DNA of 64,000 nucleotides, taken from positions 3,410,001 to 3,474,000 of the forward strand of contig NZ_CP025794.1 in NCBI RefSeq assembly GCF_002906655.1, written 5' to 3'. Made by a program: the position numbers and the translations under genes. The notes beneath the pieces are model-generated. The model saw only the letters and a list, made by a program, of their open reading frames with translations, searched no databases and was not told the DNA's origin. This DNA is from Vibrio hyugaensis. GTDB taxonomy: Bacteria; Pseudomonadota; Gammaproteobacteria; Enterobacterales; Vibrionaceae. Below are positions 37,421 through 46,803 of the stretch, in pieces (the first letter of the stretch is position 1; each line of letters starts with the position of its first letter).

Positions 37421-40400
37421 TTACTCCTGTAAGCTAAGTTCACTTGCATCTGAAGTTAATGAACTTCTGATCGTTGCCTGCTTAGTATTTTCTGAAATTG
37501 CCGTGTAAGTTGCACGTTGTTTTGCATTATTTTGGAACCAGTACTTACGGCTAAAGTCGCTCTTATCATCAAGAATGTATTCTATCTCCAATGCTAGGTA
37601 GTTAACTGAGTCTTTCATGGGGAAAGTCAATTTATAGACGCTTTGAGAATCTGAGGAATCCGACGACCTGTTCAAGGTTTCTAGATCTACTCCAGTGTAC
37701 CAAACTCCTGATATCAGTTCCCCTTCAGTCACAGAAGCATTTGTCCTAAGCTTTATTCCATCTCTTGCTGCATTGGTAGGAACTTGGATATGTAACTCAA
37801 TACCAAACAATTCTTGTGTTGCTGATGGGTATTGTGTTGTCGAACTTGGAACAACACGCATCAATGGAATTTGGTGGATTGATGGTTTATCCATAATAGT
37901 TTGTAAATCAAACATTACTGTTTGCACTAAAGACGAGTTATGCTTTTCTCGTTCTGATAAATCGGGAGACTGACTCCATAGTACTCTATCGGGGTGATAT
38001 CCCCACGGTAACTTGTCTAACCATTTTTGATAATCATCTTGTTTAAACTTGTTTATGACATAATTGCTAAGGAGGTAAACAGCAGTTAGTCCCATAATGA
38101 CAAACATTATTGGTCCTCCAAAGAGAATGTTTGCCGACCATATACCTGTTATTCCACCAATGGCCTGAAAGGCACCAACGACCGTTAATCCGACCAACGA
38201 AGAAAAGTTGAAATACCCAGCGATTCTTGCATCTCTTTCTAGGTCATCGATGCTATTTAAAACACGATAAGCCTCTATTCCGGACGCTAGTGCACCTATG
38301 ATCCCAGTAACTGCAAGCCATTTATTGAAGGTTTTTATGTCGTCTATTATTAGGTGCTCGAAACCATCGGCTTGATCTGCAATTAGCTTTTTAAGCCTTA
38401 CCCGTGAGTGTGTTCTGAGCTGGGCTTCACCTTTCACTCTATCCCATAGCTTACCAGTGCGAATTCCCGTCCAAGCGTTTACTGTATAAAAAAGCTTTTG
38501 CTGAATATCCAAAAATTCATCTGAGGACATTAACCCCGTGTCTTGGATACTACTCATAGCATCACCAAGCGCGATGCAGTTGAATATTAGTGCTAAAAAG
38601 CCTAGGCCACCTGCATTCTCGAACAGTTTATTCAAATCATCGAGCTTATTCATCATGATCCGAGTTCTAAGCTCGACGGTTCTTTGCGGTAGATCATCAG
38701 GTAATTCAATATACTGTGGGTACTCCAATGTAGTCACAGCGAGTGCCTTCTTAATTCTCTTTTTATTTTTTAAAGCTGTTGTGTATTTAGAGTTGGCTTT
38801 GCGGTTATTTTTCTGGAAGTCAGCAATGACCGCATCGTTTTTTTTGAGCTCACTTAGGTAATCATTTACGCGTGTTTTCCATTTTTTAAAATCGCGAGCG
38901 TAGCTTTCATTTACAGCCACTGGCATATTGTGTGCCATATGCTCTGCAATAACGGCAAAAAAATAATAGCTATGACGGTTCAGAGGTTTAGCGAAAACAG
39001 GCATCAGTAAAATCGATGCTTGTGAAGTCATGCTAACGCCAAGTTCTATAACGCCTTTTGCAAGCGCACCTATTGCAGATTTAAAGATAATATCGAGCTC
39101 TTGGAAACCTTTGCCAATATCCTTGAGAAAGTCCGTTTCCGCAGTGTTTGGGTTGGAAACAAAGTCCATGATTTTAGAGTACATACTCACACGGTTGCTA
39201 GTAGCAGAGATCTGATCCATCAACTGATTATCAGAGTCAGGATTTTCTGAGGCGACCGACTGTTCATTAAGCGCCTCTGTAATATTCTTCTCCATCACTT
39301 TAAACAAACTACGACTAAACCCAGAGGCATAGAGTGCAAGTAAACTAGTTGGTTTCTCCCATTGGCTCTCAGCCCATTGGCGGTCTTCTTCTTGCACGAC
39401 CAAAGTAAATGACTCAACCGCTTGTTTATGAAGTTGATACAAGCTGTACTGCGTGTCTTCACTGTATAGGTCGAAGGTTCTTTCGAGATGATGCGGTGTC
39501 AAAGACTCCATTACAGCGATAAAGTCGCTTTTTACTGAAACAACTTCGGCAAGCATGGTTTCTTTTTGTTCTGACAGCTCCTGCATTTCGCTCAGCATTT
39601 GCTTCCAGTTGAGCTGCTTACGCCAACGCTCAGTCGCTATCCATTGCTCGTATTTACCAAATCGGTTTGCTGAAATGCCATATTTCTTCTGTATGGCCTC
39701 TGCTATCTCTGAAGTGGATTTTTGGTAATCATCGATAGCTTGCTGGGAAAATGAAGATGGCATTCCTTTGATGATAGCGGCTTGAGATTCACCGGTAAGG
39801 TCAACCATTGCTGAGTTGTCATAGTAATCCGCCATGTCCATATAGAATTCAAGCTCTTGGTTTTTGCGCTTTACTCCTGTGGGCATGTCTATATTGTCGC
39901 TTGCACCAAACATACACAGTTGCATGGCGGTCTGCATCAAGCTCCACTGGTTTGAAAACTGGTCAGTGAAAAGGCGGTAAGGGCTTGCGGCACCAACAAA
40001 ATGCAGCGACATGTCTTGAATGTCTGCGGCGTAATCTTTTATCGCGACGAAGTAGCCCGATTCTTCTGCTGGAATTGAAGAGGTTAAATCACTCTCAGCT
40101 GCGACAGGTTTAAAGACAGAGCCATCTTCGTCAGCTTTGGTGGCGATGCCAGAATCTGCAAAACGCCCATCATCGACGGCAGAAGATTCAATATCAGCAA
40201 CTTGAGTTAATTTATCGATTGGTGCAATGTTGTGCTGATTCTCGTTTGCGGACAGCACGACAGTCTGCATGCGATCGATATGGTTGCTCGGATTGTTAAG
40301 GACGCGCATGAACATGTTCCATGTCCAACGGTGTTCAGAGTAACAAATCGACAGCACGCTCCCGTCTTCGTAAGTAAGGCAAGGTTTTGCTCCTTCTGGT

Positions 40401-40930
40401 GTCCCACGCTGTTCAGATTCTGGGCTTTCCGACTCTCCCAGCTTGTAGAGCGTGAATTGCGTTCCTTTGATTTCGTATTCGTCTAGGCTTTTGTTGATTG
40501 CATCATAGACATACAACCAACCATCGCGAAGCTGACGCAGGGTGTAGCCAACGGTATTGAGTTTGGCTGGGCCTTGGCCTTTCCATTCTTCAGGCAAACC
40601 AAAAGGTTGTGTTTCTTCTGTTTCTAGCTGATCGATGGCGTAGCGAACAGGGACGAAATGTGCCGGTAAAGCCTCCGTTGGTTCTTTCTCGGTTTTTAAA
40701 TTGAGAGGTTTTGGTTCAGACGGCGGTGGTGGATCGATTTTTTTGGTTTCTCCCTCCCAAAACATACTTCGCTCTGGAGGCGAGCCAGCCATATCATCGG
40801 ATGCGGTGGTTGGAACGGTATTCAGAGATTTCAACGTGCCATCGCTTTCAAATGCCTGAACAGCTTCTTCGTGGGTGTAGCTGTTGTCGTGCCAAAACAT
40901 CGAAGTTTTTGGAGGAAGTGGATTACTCAT
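37421..40930 (-). CDS. T6SS MIX-domain effector with C-terminal membrane region
   Basis: This 1169-residue protein has the MIX signature hRxGhhYhh, seen exactly as LRDGWLYVY at residues 134-142 and followed by a Glu-rich strand (LDEYEI). MIX marks proteins delivered by the type VI secretion system. The N terminus carries two copies of a SMFW motif (residues 10-13 and 55-58) and a proline-rich linker. The middle is helical and coiled-coil-like. The second half has hydrophobic stretches near residues 620-650, 800-820, 880-950, suggesting pore formation or membrane disruption; a beta-rich tail follows. No T6SS structural genes are nearby, so this is an orphan effector. It is cotranscribed with the immunity candidate. 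Confidence 0.82.
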   Translation of the reverse strand: MSNPLPPKTSMFWHDNSYTHEEAVQAFESDGTLKSLNTVPTTASDDMAGSPPERSMFWEGETKKIDPPPPSEPKPLNLKTEKEPTEALPAHFVPVRYAIDQLETEETQPFGLPEEWKGQGPAKLNTVGYTLRQLRDGWLYVYDAINKSLDEYEIKGTQFTLYKLGESESPESEQRGTPEGAKPCLTYEDGSVLSICYSEHRWTWNMFMRVLNNPSNHIDRMQTVVLSANENQHNIAPIDKLTQVADIESSAVDDGRFADSGIATKADEDGSVFKPVAAESDLTSSIPAEESGYFVAIKDYAADIQDMSLHFVGAASPYRLFTDQFSNQWSLMQTAMQLCMFGASDNIDMPTGVKRKNQELEFYMDMADYYDNSAMVDLTGESQAAIIKGMPSSFSQQAIDDYQKSTSEIAEAIQKKYGISANRFGKYEQWIATERWRKQLNWKQMLSEMQELSEQKETMLAEVVSVKSDFIAVMESLTPHHLERTFDLYSEDTQYSLYQLHKQAVESFTLVVQEEDRQWAESQWEKPTSLLALYASGFSRSLFKVMEKNITEALNEQSVASENPDSDNQLMDQISATSNRVSMYSKIMDFVSNPNTAETDFLKDIGKGFQELDIIFKSAIGALAKGVIELGVSMTSQASILLMPVFAKPLNRHSYYFFAVIAEHMAHNMPVAVNESYARDFKKWKTRVNDYLSELKKNDAVIADFQKNNRKANSKYTTALKNKKRIKKALAVTTLEYPQYIELPDDLPQRTVELRTRIMMNKLDDLNKLFENAGGLGFLALIFNCIALGDAMSSIQDTGLMSSDEFLDIQQKLFYTVNAWTGIRTGKLWDRVKGEAQLRTHSRVRLKKLIADQADGFEHLIIDDIKTFNKWLAVTGIIGALASGIEAYRVLNSIDDLERDARIAGYFNFSSLVGLTVVGAFQAIGGITGIWSANILFGGPIMFVIMGLTAVYLLSNYVINKFKQDDYQKWLDKLPWGYHPDRVLWSQSPDLSEREKHNSSLVQTVMFDLQTIMDKPSIHQIPLMRVVPSSTTQYPSATQELFGIELHIQVPTNAARDGIKLRTNASVTEGELISGVWYTGVDLETLNRSSDSSDSQSVYKLTFPMKDSVNYLALEIEYILDDKSDFSRKYWFQNNAKQRATYTAISENTKQATIRSSLTSDASELSLQE

Positions 40931-41139
40931 CGTCAGCCTATGTTTAAGAGTTTTACTTCATTAGGCAAATATCGCACCAAAATAAAACAGCTAAAAATCA
41001 GTAGGTTAATTATTGCATGATTCTACTTTAATCAAAAAGTTGTTTGTTTTTCCAATAAGTTGGTTGGCGCATACCATTTTTTGTATCGAAAGAGATCAAG
41101 TGTGGGTCGAAAGAGATAGTTCTAAAGAACAATGACTTC
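40931..41139 (-). promoter_or_regulatory. promoter region of the MIX effector with direct repeats
   Basis: TCGAAAGAGAT occurs at 41086-41096 and again at 41107-41117, exactly 21 bases apart (two helical turns), about 155-185 bases upstream of the effector start. The spacing suggests a regulator binding the same DNA face twice. Confidence 0.5.
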
Positions 41140-41184
41140 CAGACAAAATAAAAGGGCTCCAGAGTTACCTCTGGAGCCCTTTTA
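41140..41184. terminator. terminator copy B, right of the T6SS effector module
   Basis: This has the same GGGCTCCAGAG / CTCTGGAGCCC stem as copy A, with about three differences over 45 bases. Here it stands upstream of the effector promoter, where no transcript from the left needs it. Confidence 0.88.
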
Positions 41185-41197
41185 TTATTCAAGTTCG

Positions 41198-41463
41198 AGG
41201 GCCTGTTGATCTTTCGTGGTTAAATTTTGTTCGAGATAAAATCGTTTTAGGCGAGGCAAGGAGTGTGTCGCCTAGTCATTCTAAGCAAATACGCCTTAAC
41301 ACAGCATAAAACGATTTTAGCCGAACCCTTTGGGCAGCGTTTGTTGGTCATTTCTACTGCGTTATCAGCTTTTCATGTAGGCTAACTACACATCAAAGCC
41401 TCTGCCTTGTATAAATACCCAACAATTCGCTGCAAAAATCAGCTCGAAAGGTCAACAGACCCT
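41198..41463. repeat. MITE-like intergenic element with terminal inverted repeats
   Basis: This 266-base non-coding element has imperfect termini AGGGCCTGTTGATCTTTCG (left) and, reverse-complemented, AGGGTCTGTTGACCTTTCG (right). An internal inverted repeat pairs AAAATCGTTTTA with TAAAACGATTTT. It ends a few bases from the ygiQ stop codon. Elements of this look occur in many Vibrio intergenic regions as far as I recall. No clear target duplication is seen. Confidence 0.75.
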
Positions 41464-41469
41464 AGTCAA

Positions 41470-43863
41470 TTAACGGCGTTTTGGTTTGCGTTGACCCGCT
41501 GGTTTGCCTTGTCCTTGAGGACGACCTTGACCTTGTGACCCCGTACCGTTTGAACGGTTTTGGTTGTTGCTACCAGGGCGTGACCCCGTATTAGGACGCT
41601 GACCGTTGTTTGGGCGTTGACCGGTTGCACCGTTGTTTTGGTTTCCACGACCTTGTCCGTTTGGACCGCCTTGCGCTTTACCTGAACCGTTGCGGTTGCC
41701 AGATGGTTTGCCATCACGTGAGCCACCTTCTGAACGTTTATTCAAGTGGCCACCGAAGCCAGGTTGATTCTTGGTGTGTTTGGTTGCAAAACGGTTTGCG
41801 CCGTGACGACCAGACTTACGACGTTGTGCTGGTGTTTGTGCATCAATGTCTTCTGCCGGAACCAGACAGTTTGGTTTATCACCAATCAGGTGTTTTTTAC
41901 CCATGTTGATCAGCGCTTCGCGGATCATTGGCCAGTTTGCTGGATCGTGGTAGCGAAGTAGGGCTTTGTGTAGGCGACGCTGACGTTCACCTTTCGCCAC
42001 TGGCACATCTTCACGTTGCTTGTACTTCACGCGTTTCAGAGGGTTTGTTTCTGAGTAGTACATCGACGTTGCGTTACACATTGGCGATGGGTAGAAGTTC
42101 TGTACTTGGTCACACTCGAAGTTGTTCTTCTTCAGCCATAGCGCCAAGTTCAGCATGTCTTCGTCTTCTGTACCTGGGTGCGCCGAAATGAAGTAAGGGA
42201 TCAGGTATTGTTTTTTACCTGCTTCCGCGCTGTACTTCTCGAACATCTCTTTAAAGCGGTCGTACGTACCCATGCCCGGCTTCATCATCAGATCCAGTGG
42301 ACCTTTTTCTGTGTGCTCTGGTGCGATTTTCAGGTAACCGCCGACGTGGTGCGTCACAAGCTCTTTCACGTACTCTGGTGATTCAATCGCGAGGTCGTAA
42401 CGTACGCCAGATGCGATCATAACTTTCTTCACACCTTCCACTTTACGCGCCGCACGGTAAAGATCGATGGTGTGTTTGTGGTCCGTGTTTAGTTTGTTAC
42501 AGATACCCGGGAACACACAAGAAGGGCGACGACAGTTTGCTTCTGCTTTTGGATCGCTACAGCCAAGACGGTACATGTTTGCTGTAGGACCACCCAAGTC
42601 AGAGATCGTGCCAGTAAAGCCAGGCACTTTGTCGCGGATCTCTTCCAACTCATTGATGATGGATTCTTGTGAACGGTTTTGGATAATACGGCCTTCGTGC
42701 TCGGTAATAGAACAGAAAGAACAGCCACCAAAACATCCACGCATGATGTTAACCGAAGTCTTGATCATGTCGTAAGCAGGGATCTTTGCCTTGCCGTACA
42801 TAGGGTGAGGAACGCGCGCGTACGATAGCCCGAATACGTAATCCATCTCTTCTGTAGTCAAAGGGATTGGCGCTTGGTTCACCCATAGCTCACGGTCACC
42901 ATGACGTTGCAATAGAGCACGACCCGAATATGGGTTGGTTTCTAAGTGCAGCACACGGCTTGCATGCGCATAAAGAATGCGGTCGTTGTGCAGTTTTTCG
43001 AAGGCTGGTAAGCGCACCGCTGTGTTCGCTGCATCATGACGTGATGGGCGAATAGTGATTGGTTGTGCAACAGGCTCTTCTTTTTTAGTATCGCACTGAG
43101 TTTCCACTTCGTAAGGGTTCTTTGGTACGAACGCTTCTTTACGAGGTTTCTCAATACGAGAAGAATCGATAACGGTGTAACCTTCTGGTTCGGCTGGCAG
43201 GTTAACCGCAGTACCGCGAATGTTGGTCATGGTCGAGATGTCTTCGCCATCAGCAAGACGGTGCGCGACTTCTACTAGGGCACGCTCAGCGTTACCAAAA
43301 AGAAGAATGTCCGCTTTCGCATCGAACAGAACAGAGCGACGAACTTTGTCTGACCAGTAATCGTAGTGAGCAACACGACGCAAGCTGGCTTCGATACCAC
43401 CAAGAACAATAGGTGTGCCTTTGTAGGCTTCACGACAACGCTGTGAGTACACCAAGGTTGCACGATCTGGACGTTTGCCGCCTTCGTTGTTTGGTGTGTA
43501 AGCATCATCGTGACGAAGCTTTTTGTCCGCCGTGTAACGGTTGATCATGGAGTCCATGTTACCCGCAGTGATCCCGAAGAACAGATTTGGCTTACCAAGC
43601 TGCATGAAAGCATCTTTGTTGTTCCATTCTGGTTGAGCAATGATACCGACACGGAATCCTTGTGCTTCCAAGAGACGACCAATGATTGCCATACCAAAGC
43701 TTGGGTGGTCCACGTACGCGTCACCCGTGACAATGATAATGTCACAACTATCCCATCCTAGGGCATCCATTTCTTTGCGGCTGGTCGGCAAGAAAGGTGC
43801 CGTACCAAAACACTCAGCCCAGTATTTTTTGTACTCATGAATAGGAGTAATGTCGTTGGTCAT
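41470..43863 (-). CDS. YgiQ-family radical SAM protein
   Basis: This 797-residue protein has an N-terminal B12-binding-like region and a radical SAM core with the 4Fe-4S cysteines C377, C381 and C384 in [13 protein letters not shown]. The last 90 residues are a low-complexity basic Gly/Asn/Arg/Gln-rich tail ([20 protein letters not shown]), probably disordered and possibly RNA-binding. The reaction of YgiQ enzymes is unknown. It stands alone, leftward, with the MITE-like element just after the stop. Confidence 0.88.
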   Translation of the reverse strand: MTNDITPIHEYKKYWAECFGTAPFLPTSRKEMDALGWDSCDIIIVTGDAYVDHPSFGMAIIGRLLEAQGFRVGIIAQPEWNNKDAFMQLGKPNLFFGITAGNMDSMINRYTADKKLRHDDAYTPNNEGGKRPDRATLVYSQRCREAYKGTPIVLGGIEASLRRVAHYDYWSDKVRRSVLFDAKADILLFGNAERALVEVAHRLADGEDISTMTNIRGTAVNLPAEPEGYTVIDSSRIEKPRKEAFVPKNPYEVETQCDTKKEEPVAQPITIRPSRHDAANTAVRLPAFEKLHNDRILYAHASRVLHLETNPYSGRALLQRHGDRELWVNQAPIPLTTEEMDYVFGLSYARVPHPMYGKAKIPAYDMIKTSVNIMRGCFGGCSFCSITEHEGRIIQNRSQESIINELEEIRDKVPGFTGTISDLGGPTANMYRLGCSDPKAEANCRRPSCVFPGICNKLNTDHKHTIDLYRAARKVEGVKKVMIASGVRYDLAIESPEYVKELVTHHVGGYLKIAPEHTEKGPLDLMMKPGMGTYDRFKEMFEKYSAEAGKKQYLIPYFISAHPGTEDEDMLNLALWLKKNNFECDQVQNFYPSPMCNATSMYYSETNPLKRVKYKQREDVPVAKGERQRRLHKALLRYHDPANWPMIREALINMGKKHLIGDKPNCLVPAEDIDAQTPAQRRKSGRHGANRFATKHTKNQPGFGGHLNKRSEGGSRDGKPSGNRNGSGKAQGGPNGQGRGNQNNGATGQRPNNGQRPNTGSRPGSNNQNRSNGTGSQGQGRPQGQGKPAGQRKPKRR

Positions 43864-44272
43864 ATTTTGCTCTCTGTTCCAGGGAGCGCGAATTATAGCG
43901 ATTTGATGATCAGGTATCTATACCCAAGTGATTATATAAAGCTTAGTTCGACTAGATTTATTTGGAGATGAAAATTACTCTCAATTCCATCGCTGATTTT
44001 TACGCCATTATGTCCTTCAATCCCTTATGGTTATTGAGTTTTTTAACCTTGTAAAAATTAGTAATAAGCAACGGTGTGCTTATCGAATTCTGTTCCTATA
44101 ATTGTATTAGTGCATACTAAAATGCACGTGCTTGTTGACTAAAGCGCGCCGTAAACATCGTTGATGTTTCAAATGGTATTGACCGATTTGCAATCAAAAA
44201 ACTACAGCAAACAATCGTCATACATGGGTGGCGCTCTCAAAGTCTCAAGCCGATACAACAGGGGGCTAGGTT
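43864..44272. promoter_or_regulatory. divergent promoter region, ygiQ / EAL gene
   Basis: The spacer contains two perfect small palindromes: GTGCAT-N6-ATGCAC at 44110-44127 and AAACATC-GTT-GATGTTT at 44153-44169, 100-160 bases before the EAL gene. Either could be an operator. No gene is seen. Confidence 0.45.
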
Positions 44273-46735
44273 ATGAGTGAAATGCTATCCGTAGCACAAG
44301 GAGAAGTGCAGCCTGGGTCCGGTCATTCTCAAGTGATCGAGTGGTCTTATGATATAGAGACACATGAGTTTGAATGTGACCAGCAAAGCATGATATCTGT
44401 TTTAGGCTTAAAACAGACAGTGAATAGTTTGGATGATGTTTTTCAATACATGTTGCTTGGTCAGGGTGACAGTGCGAAGCAACACATCTTCGACGTAGAA
44501 CAAAATGGTGGGCATGGTAAGTTTTCTGGTTGTCTGATGCTAGATAATGACCGACTCGTGCATGTAGCATTGAGCTTTGAGCGCCTTAATGGTCATATCG
44601 TGCAAGGTGCCATCATCCCGCAATTGAGTATTACCGGCTGTGAAGAGTTAGCCAAAATTCTGGAAACCATTTTCGATTTACCCAACGTAGGCGTTTTGGT
44701 CGCAGATCAAGACACTCGCATATTAGGCTGCAACCCAGCGTTCGAACAGCAAATGGGTTATGAAAACCGTGACCTTGTTGGTCTGAAAACCCATATTTTA
44801 AGTTCTGAACATCATAGTAAAGCGTTTTACGAACAAATCTGGCAAGACATTGATACTGAAGGTTTTTGGAGTGGTAACCTTCTTAGTCGTACCGTGAATG
44901 GGAGTAACCAAGCGCATCATCTTTGCATTTATCGGTTAGTGTTCAATTCTGGTCGTACGCTTTACCTCGGTTTTTCTACCGATATTTCTGCCTCATTATT
45001 GTGGATGAAAAAGGCCAGTGACCAACCTCAACAGTGGACTACTTTTCTTCCCCCTCGCGAAGAATTTGAACAACAGTTAGCACGATTGGTGGATGAAAAT
45101 AGCCACAAAGATCTCAATATCATCGTGACAATTAGACCGAAATTCTCACAGCAGTCCCTACTTGAGCAGCAGTTAGGTTTTTCCGATTTTGTGATGCGAA
45201 GTCGCCACGCCAGTATTGCGGGTCAATTGTCGCGGGACGTATTTGTAGTGTGTTTGCAAACGCCTCGATGCCAATGGTTAAGCCCACTGCGTCTTATTCA
45301 GATTGCGTTACGAGGCTTTTTTTCGGAATTAAGAAGTGAGTTGGGATCAAGTATGCATGATGCAATAGTAGAAGGACAAACTGGTGTATCGGTGCTCGGT
45401 TACGATACTGATAATCCAAAACAAGCACTGGTGCATGCAGCGCAAGCGATGGTTTCTTCTCCGAGTGGAGGCCAGAACTACTTCAGTTTTTATAATAGTG
45501 AACTGCATGATGAACTCGTCAAGCGTCATCATCTCGAAGCCTTTCTAAGAACACAAATTGAGAGCCAACTTGTTGACGTCTATTATCAGCCGATCATTGA
45601 AACACGTACGGGCAAAGTGGTGAAGTTCGAAGCGTTAGCACGTTTCTATCATCAGAATAAAACCTATGATACCCAAGAGATGATCGCGGTTGTCGAGGAT
45701 TTAGAGTTGATTGCTGCGTTGGATGATCTCGTTTGCCGCACGGCACTCAAGCAACTTCCTCATATCCAGAAAGTTTACGGAGAAGAAATAGGATTAACGT
45801 TGAATCGTTCACTGAATACCAAGTTGGATGCGCTGCAAGTTTTGCAAAGTTCCTATGATTTGATTGCTGAAAGTGGTGTTGATCCGAATCGAATCACTAT
45901 CGAACTCACGGAAACTGCGTATTTTGAACAAGATAAAGAGCATACCCTTGCTTTGAGTGAACTGCGTGACAAGGGCATCAAGATCGCTATTGATGATTTT
46001 GGTACTGGCTACTCTTCCTTTTCTTACCTTGAAGAAGGGCAGTTTGATCTACTCAAAATAGATCGAAAATTTATCAGAGGTATCGAAGAAGGGAGCACTC
46101 GTTACAACATCGTCAAAATGATCACTGAGTTAGCACACAAGCTTGGCGTGAAAGTGGTTGCTGAAGGGGTTGAGTCGCAACAAGAACTAAAAGAGCTTGC
46201 AGACCTTGGTGTTGATTTTATGCAGGGTTTTTTGTTTTCCCAAGCGGTGCCTGTGGTGCTACTGGACAAGCCACAGTGTCACAAAAAGCACTTTAACAAC
46301 GTGAAAGTAAAACCGACGCAAGATGCACCACTGATGTCTCTCAGCCATACCGATGTTCGTCGACTTGATCCGGGTGAGCCATTGTCACTCGCCGTTGAGT
46401 ACATGAACTTGAGCCCAACGGCGCCTTTGGTGGTCATTAATGAAAAGCAATGCGTTGGTCTGATTACTAAAGCTCAAATCAACTTGCACTTAACACCAAC
46501 GATGGGGACCGATTTGGAATCGGAACGTGAGAATAGGATTTGGAAGCGACCAGTGAATCAAATCATGAATACAGAGTTTGAGCTGGTGGATGCGAACTTG
46601 CCTGTCTCGACCGTTCGAGAGCTAGTGACAGTAGGAACGGCCTTTCCATGGATACTTTGTGATTCACAAAATCAGTACCGTGGTTTGTTAACTCAAGAAG
46701 ATGCGTTGAGTTATCTGGCAAAGAGCGAGTATTAG
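44273..46735 (+). CDS. PAS-EAL-CBS c-di-GMP phosphodiesterase
   Basis: This 820-residue cytoplasmic protein has an N-terminal region, a PAS domain at about residues 125-245 (LVADQDTRILGCNPAFEQQM), and a GGDEF-like region without a recognisable active site at about 250-410. A full EAL domain spans about 420-670: YQPII, FEALARF, IELTET, IDDFGTGYSS, LKIDRKF, VAEGVES, MQGFLFS. These are the residues of an active phosphodiesterase. The last 150 residues look like a CBS pair. It should lower c-di-GMP in response to PAS and nucleotide signals. No membrane segment is present. Confidence 0.85.
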   Translation: MSEMLSVAQGEVQPGSGHSQVIEWSYDIETHEFECDQQSMISVLGLKQTVNSLDDVFQYMLLGQGDSAKQHIFDVEQNGGHGKFSGCLMLDNDRLVHVALSFERLNGHIVQGAIIPQLSITGCEELAKILETIFDLPNVGVLVADQDTRILGCNPAFEQQMGYENRDLVGLKTHILSSEHHSKAFYEQIWQDIDTEGFWSGNLLSRTVNGSNQAHHLCIYRLVFNSGRTLYLGFSTDISASLLWMKKASDQPQQWTTFLPPREEFEQQLARLVDENSHKDLNIIVTIRPKFSQQSLLEQQLGFSDFVMRSRHASIAGQLSRDVFVVCLQTPRCQWLSPLRLIQIALRGFFSELRSELGSSMHDAIVEGQTGVSVLGYDTDNPKQALVHAAQAMVSSPSGGQNYFSFYNSELHDELVKRHHLEAFLRTQIESQLVDVYYQPIIETRTGKVVKFEALARFYHQNKTYDTQEMIAVVEDLELIAALDDLVCRTALKQLPHIQKVYGEEIGLTLNRSLNTKLDALQVLQSSYDLIAESGVDPNRITIELTETAYFEQDKEHTLALSELRDKGIKIAIDDFGTGYSSFSYLEEGQFDLLKIDRKFIRGIEEGSTRYNIVKMITELAHKLGVKVVAEGVESQQELKELADLGVDFMQGFLFSQAVPVVLLDKPQCHKKHFNNVKVKPTQDAPLMSLSHTDVRRLDPGEPLSLAVEYMNLSPTAPLVVINEKQCVGLITKAQINLHLTPTMGTDLESERENRIWKRPVNQIMNTEFELVDANLPVSTVRELVTVGTAFPWILCDSQNQYRGLLTQEDALSYLAKSEY

Positions 46736-46803
46736 TTGCATCGCTCTTTTATACGGGCAGTGTTGGGGACTGGTAAAAGTGCTCAATGCTGCTTTCATTC
46801 AGT

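Noticed and set aside
41198..41463. CRISPR array or tRNA-derived attachment site in the repeat-rich gap
   Set aside because: There are only two terminal and two internal inverted arms, no regularly spaced direct repeats, and no tRNA fold.
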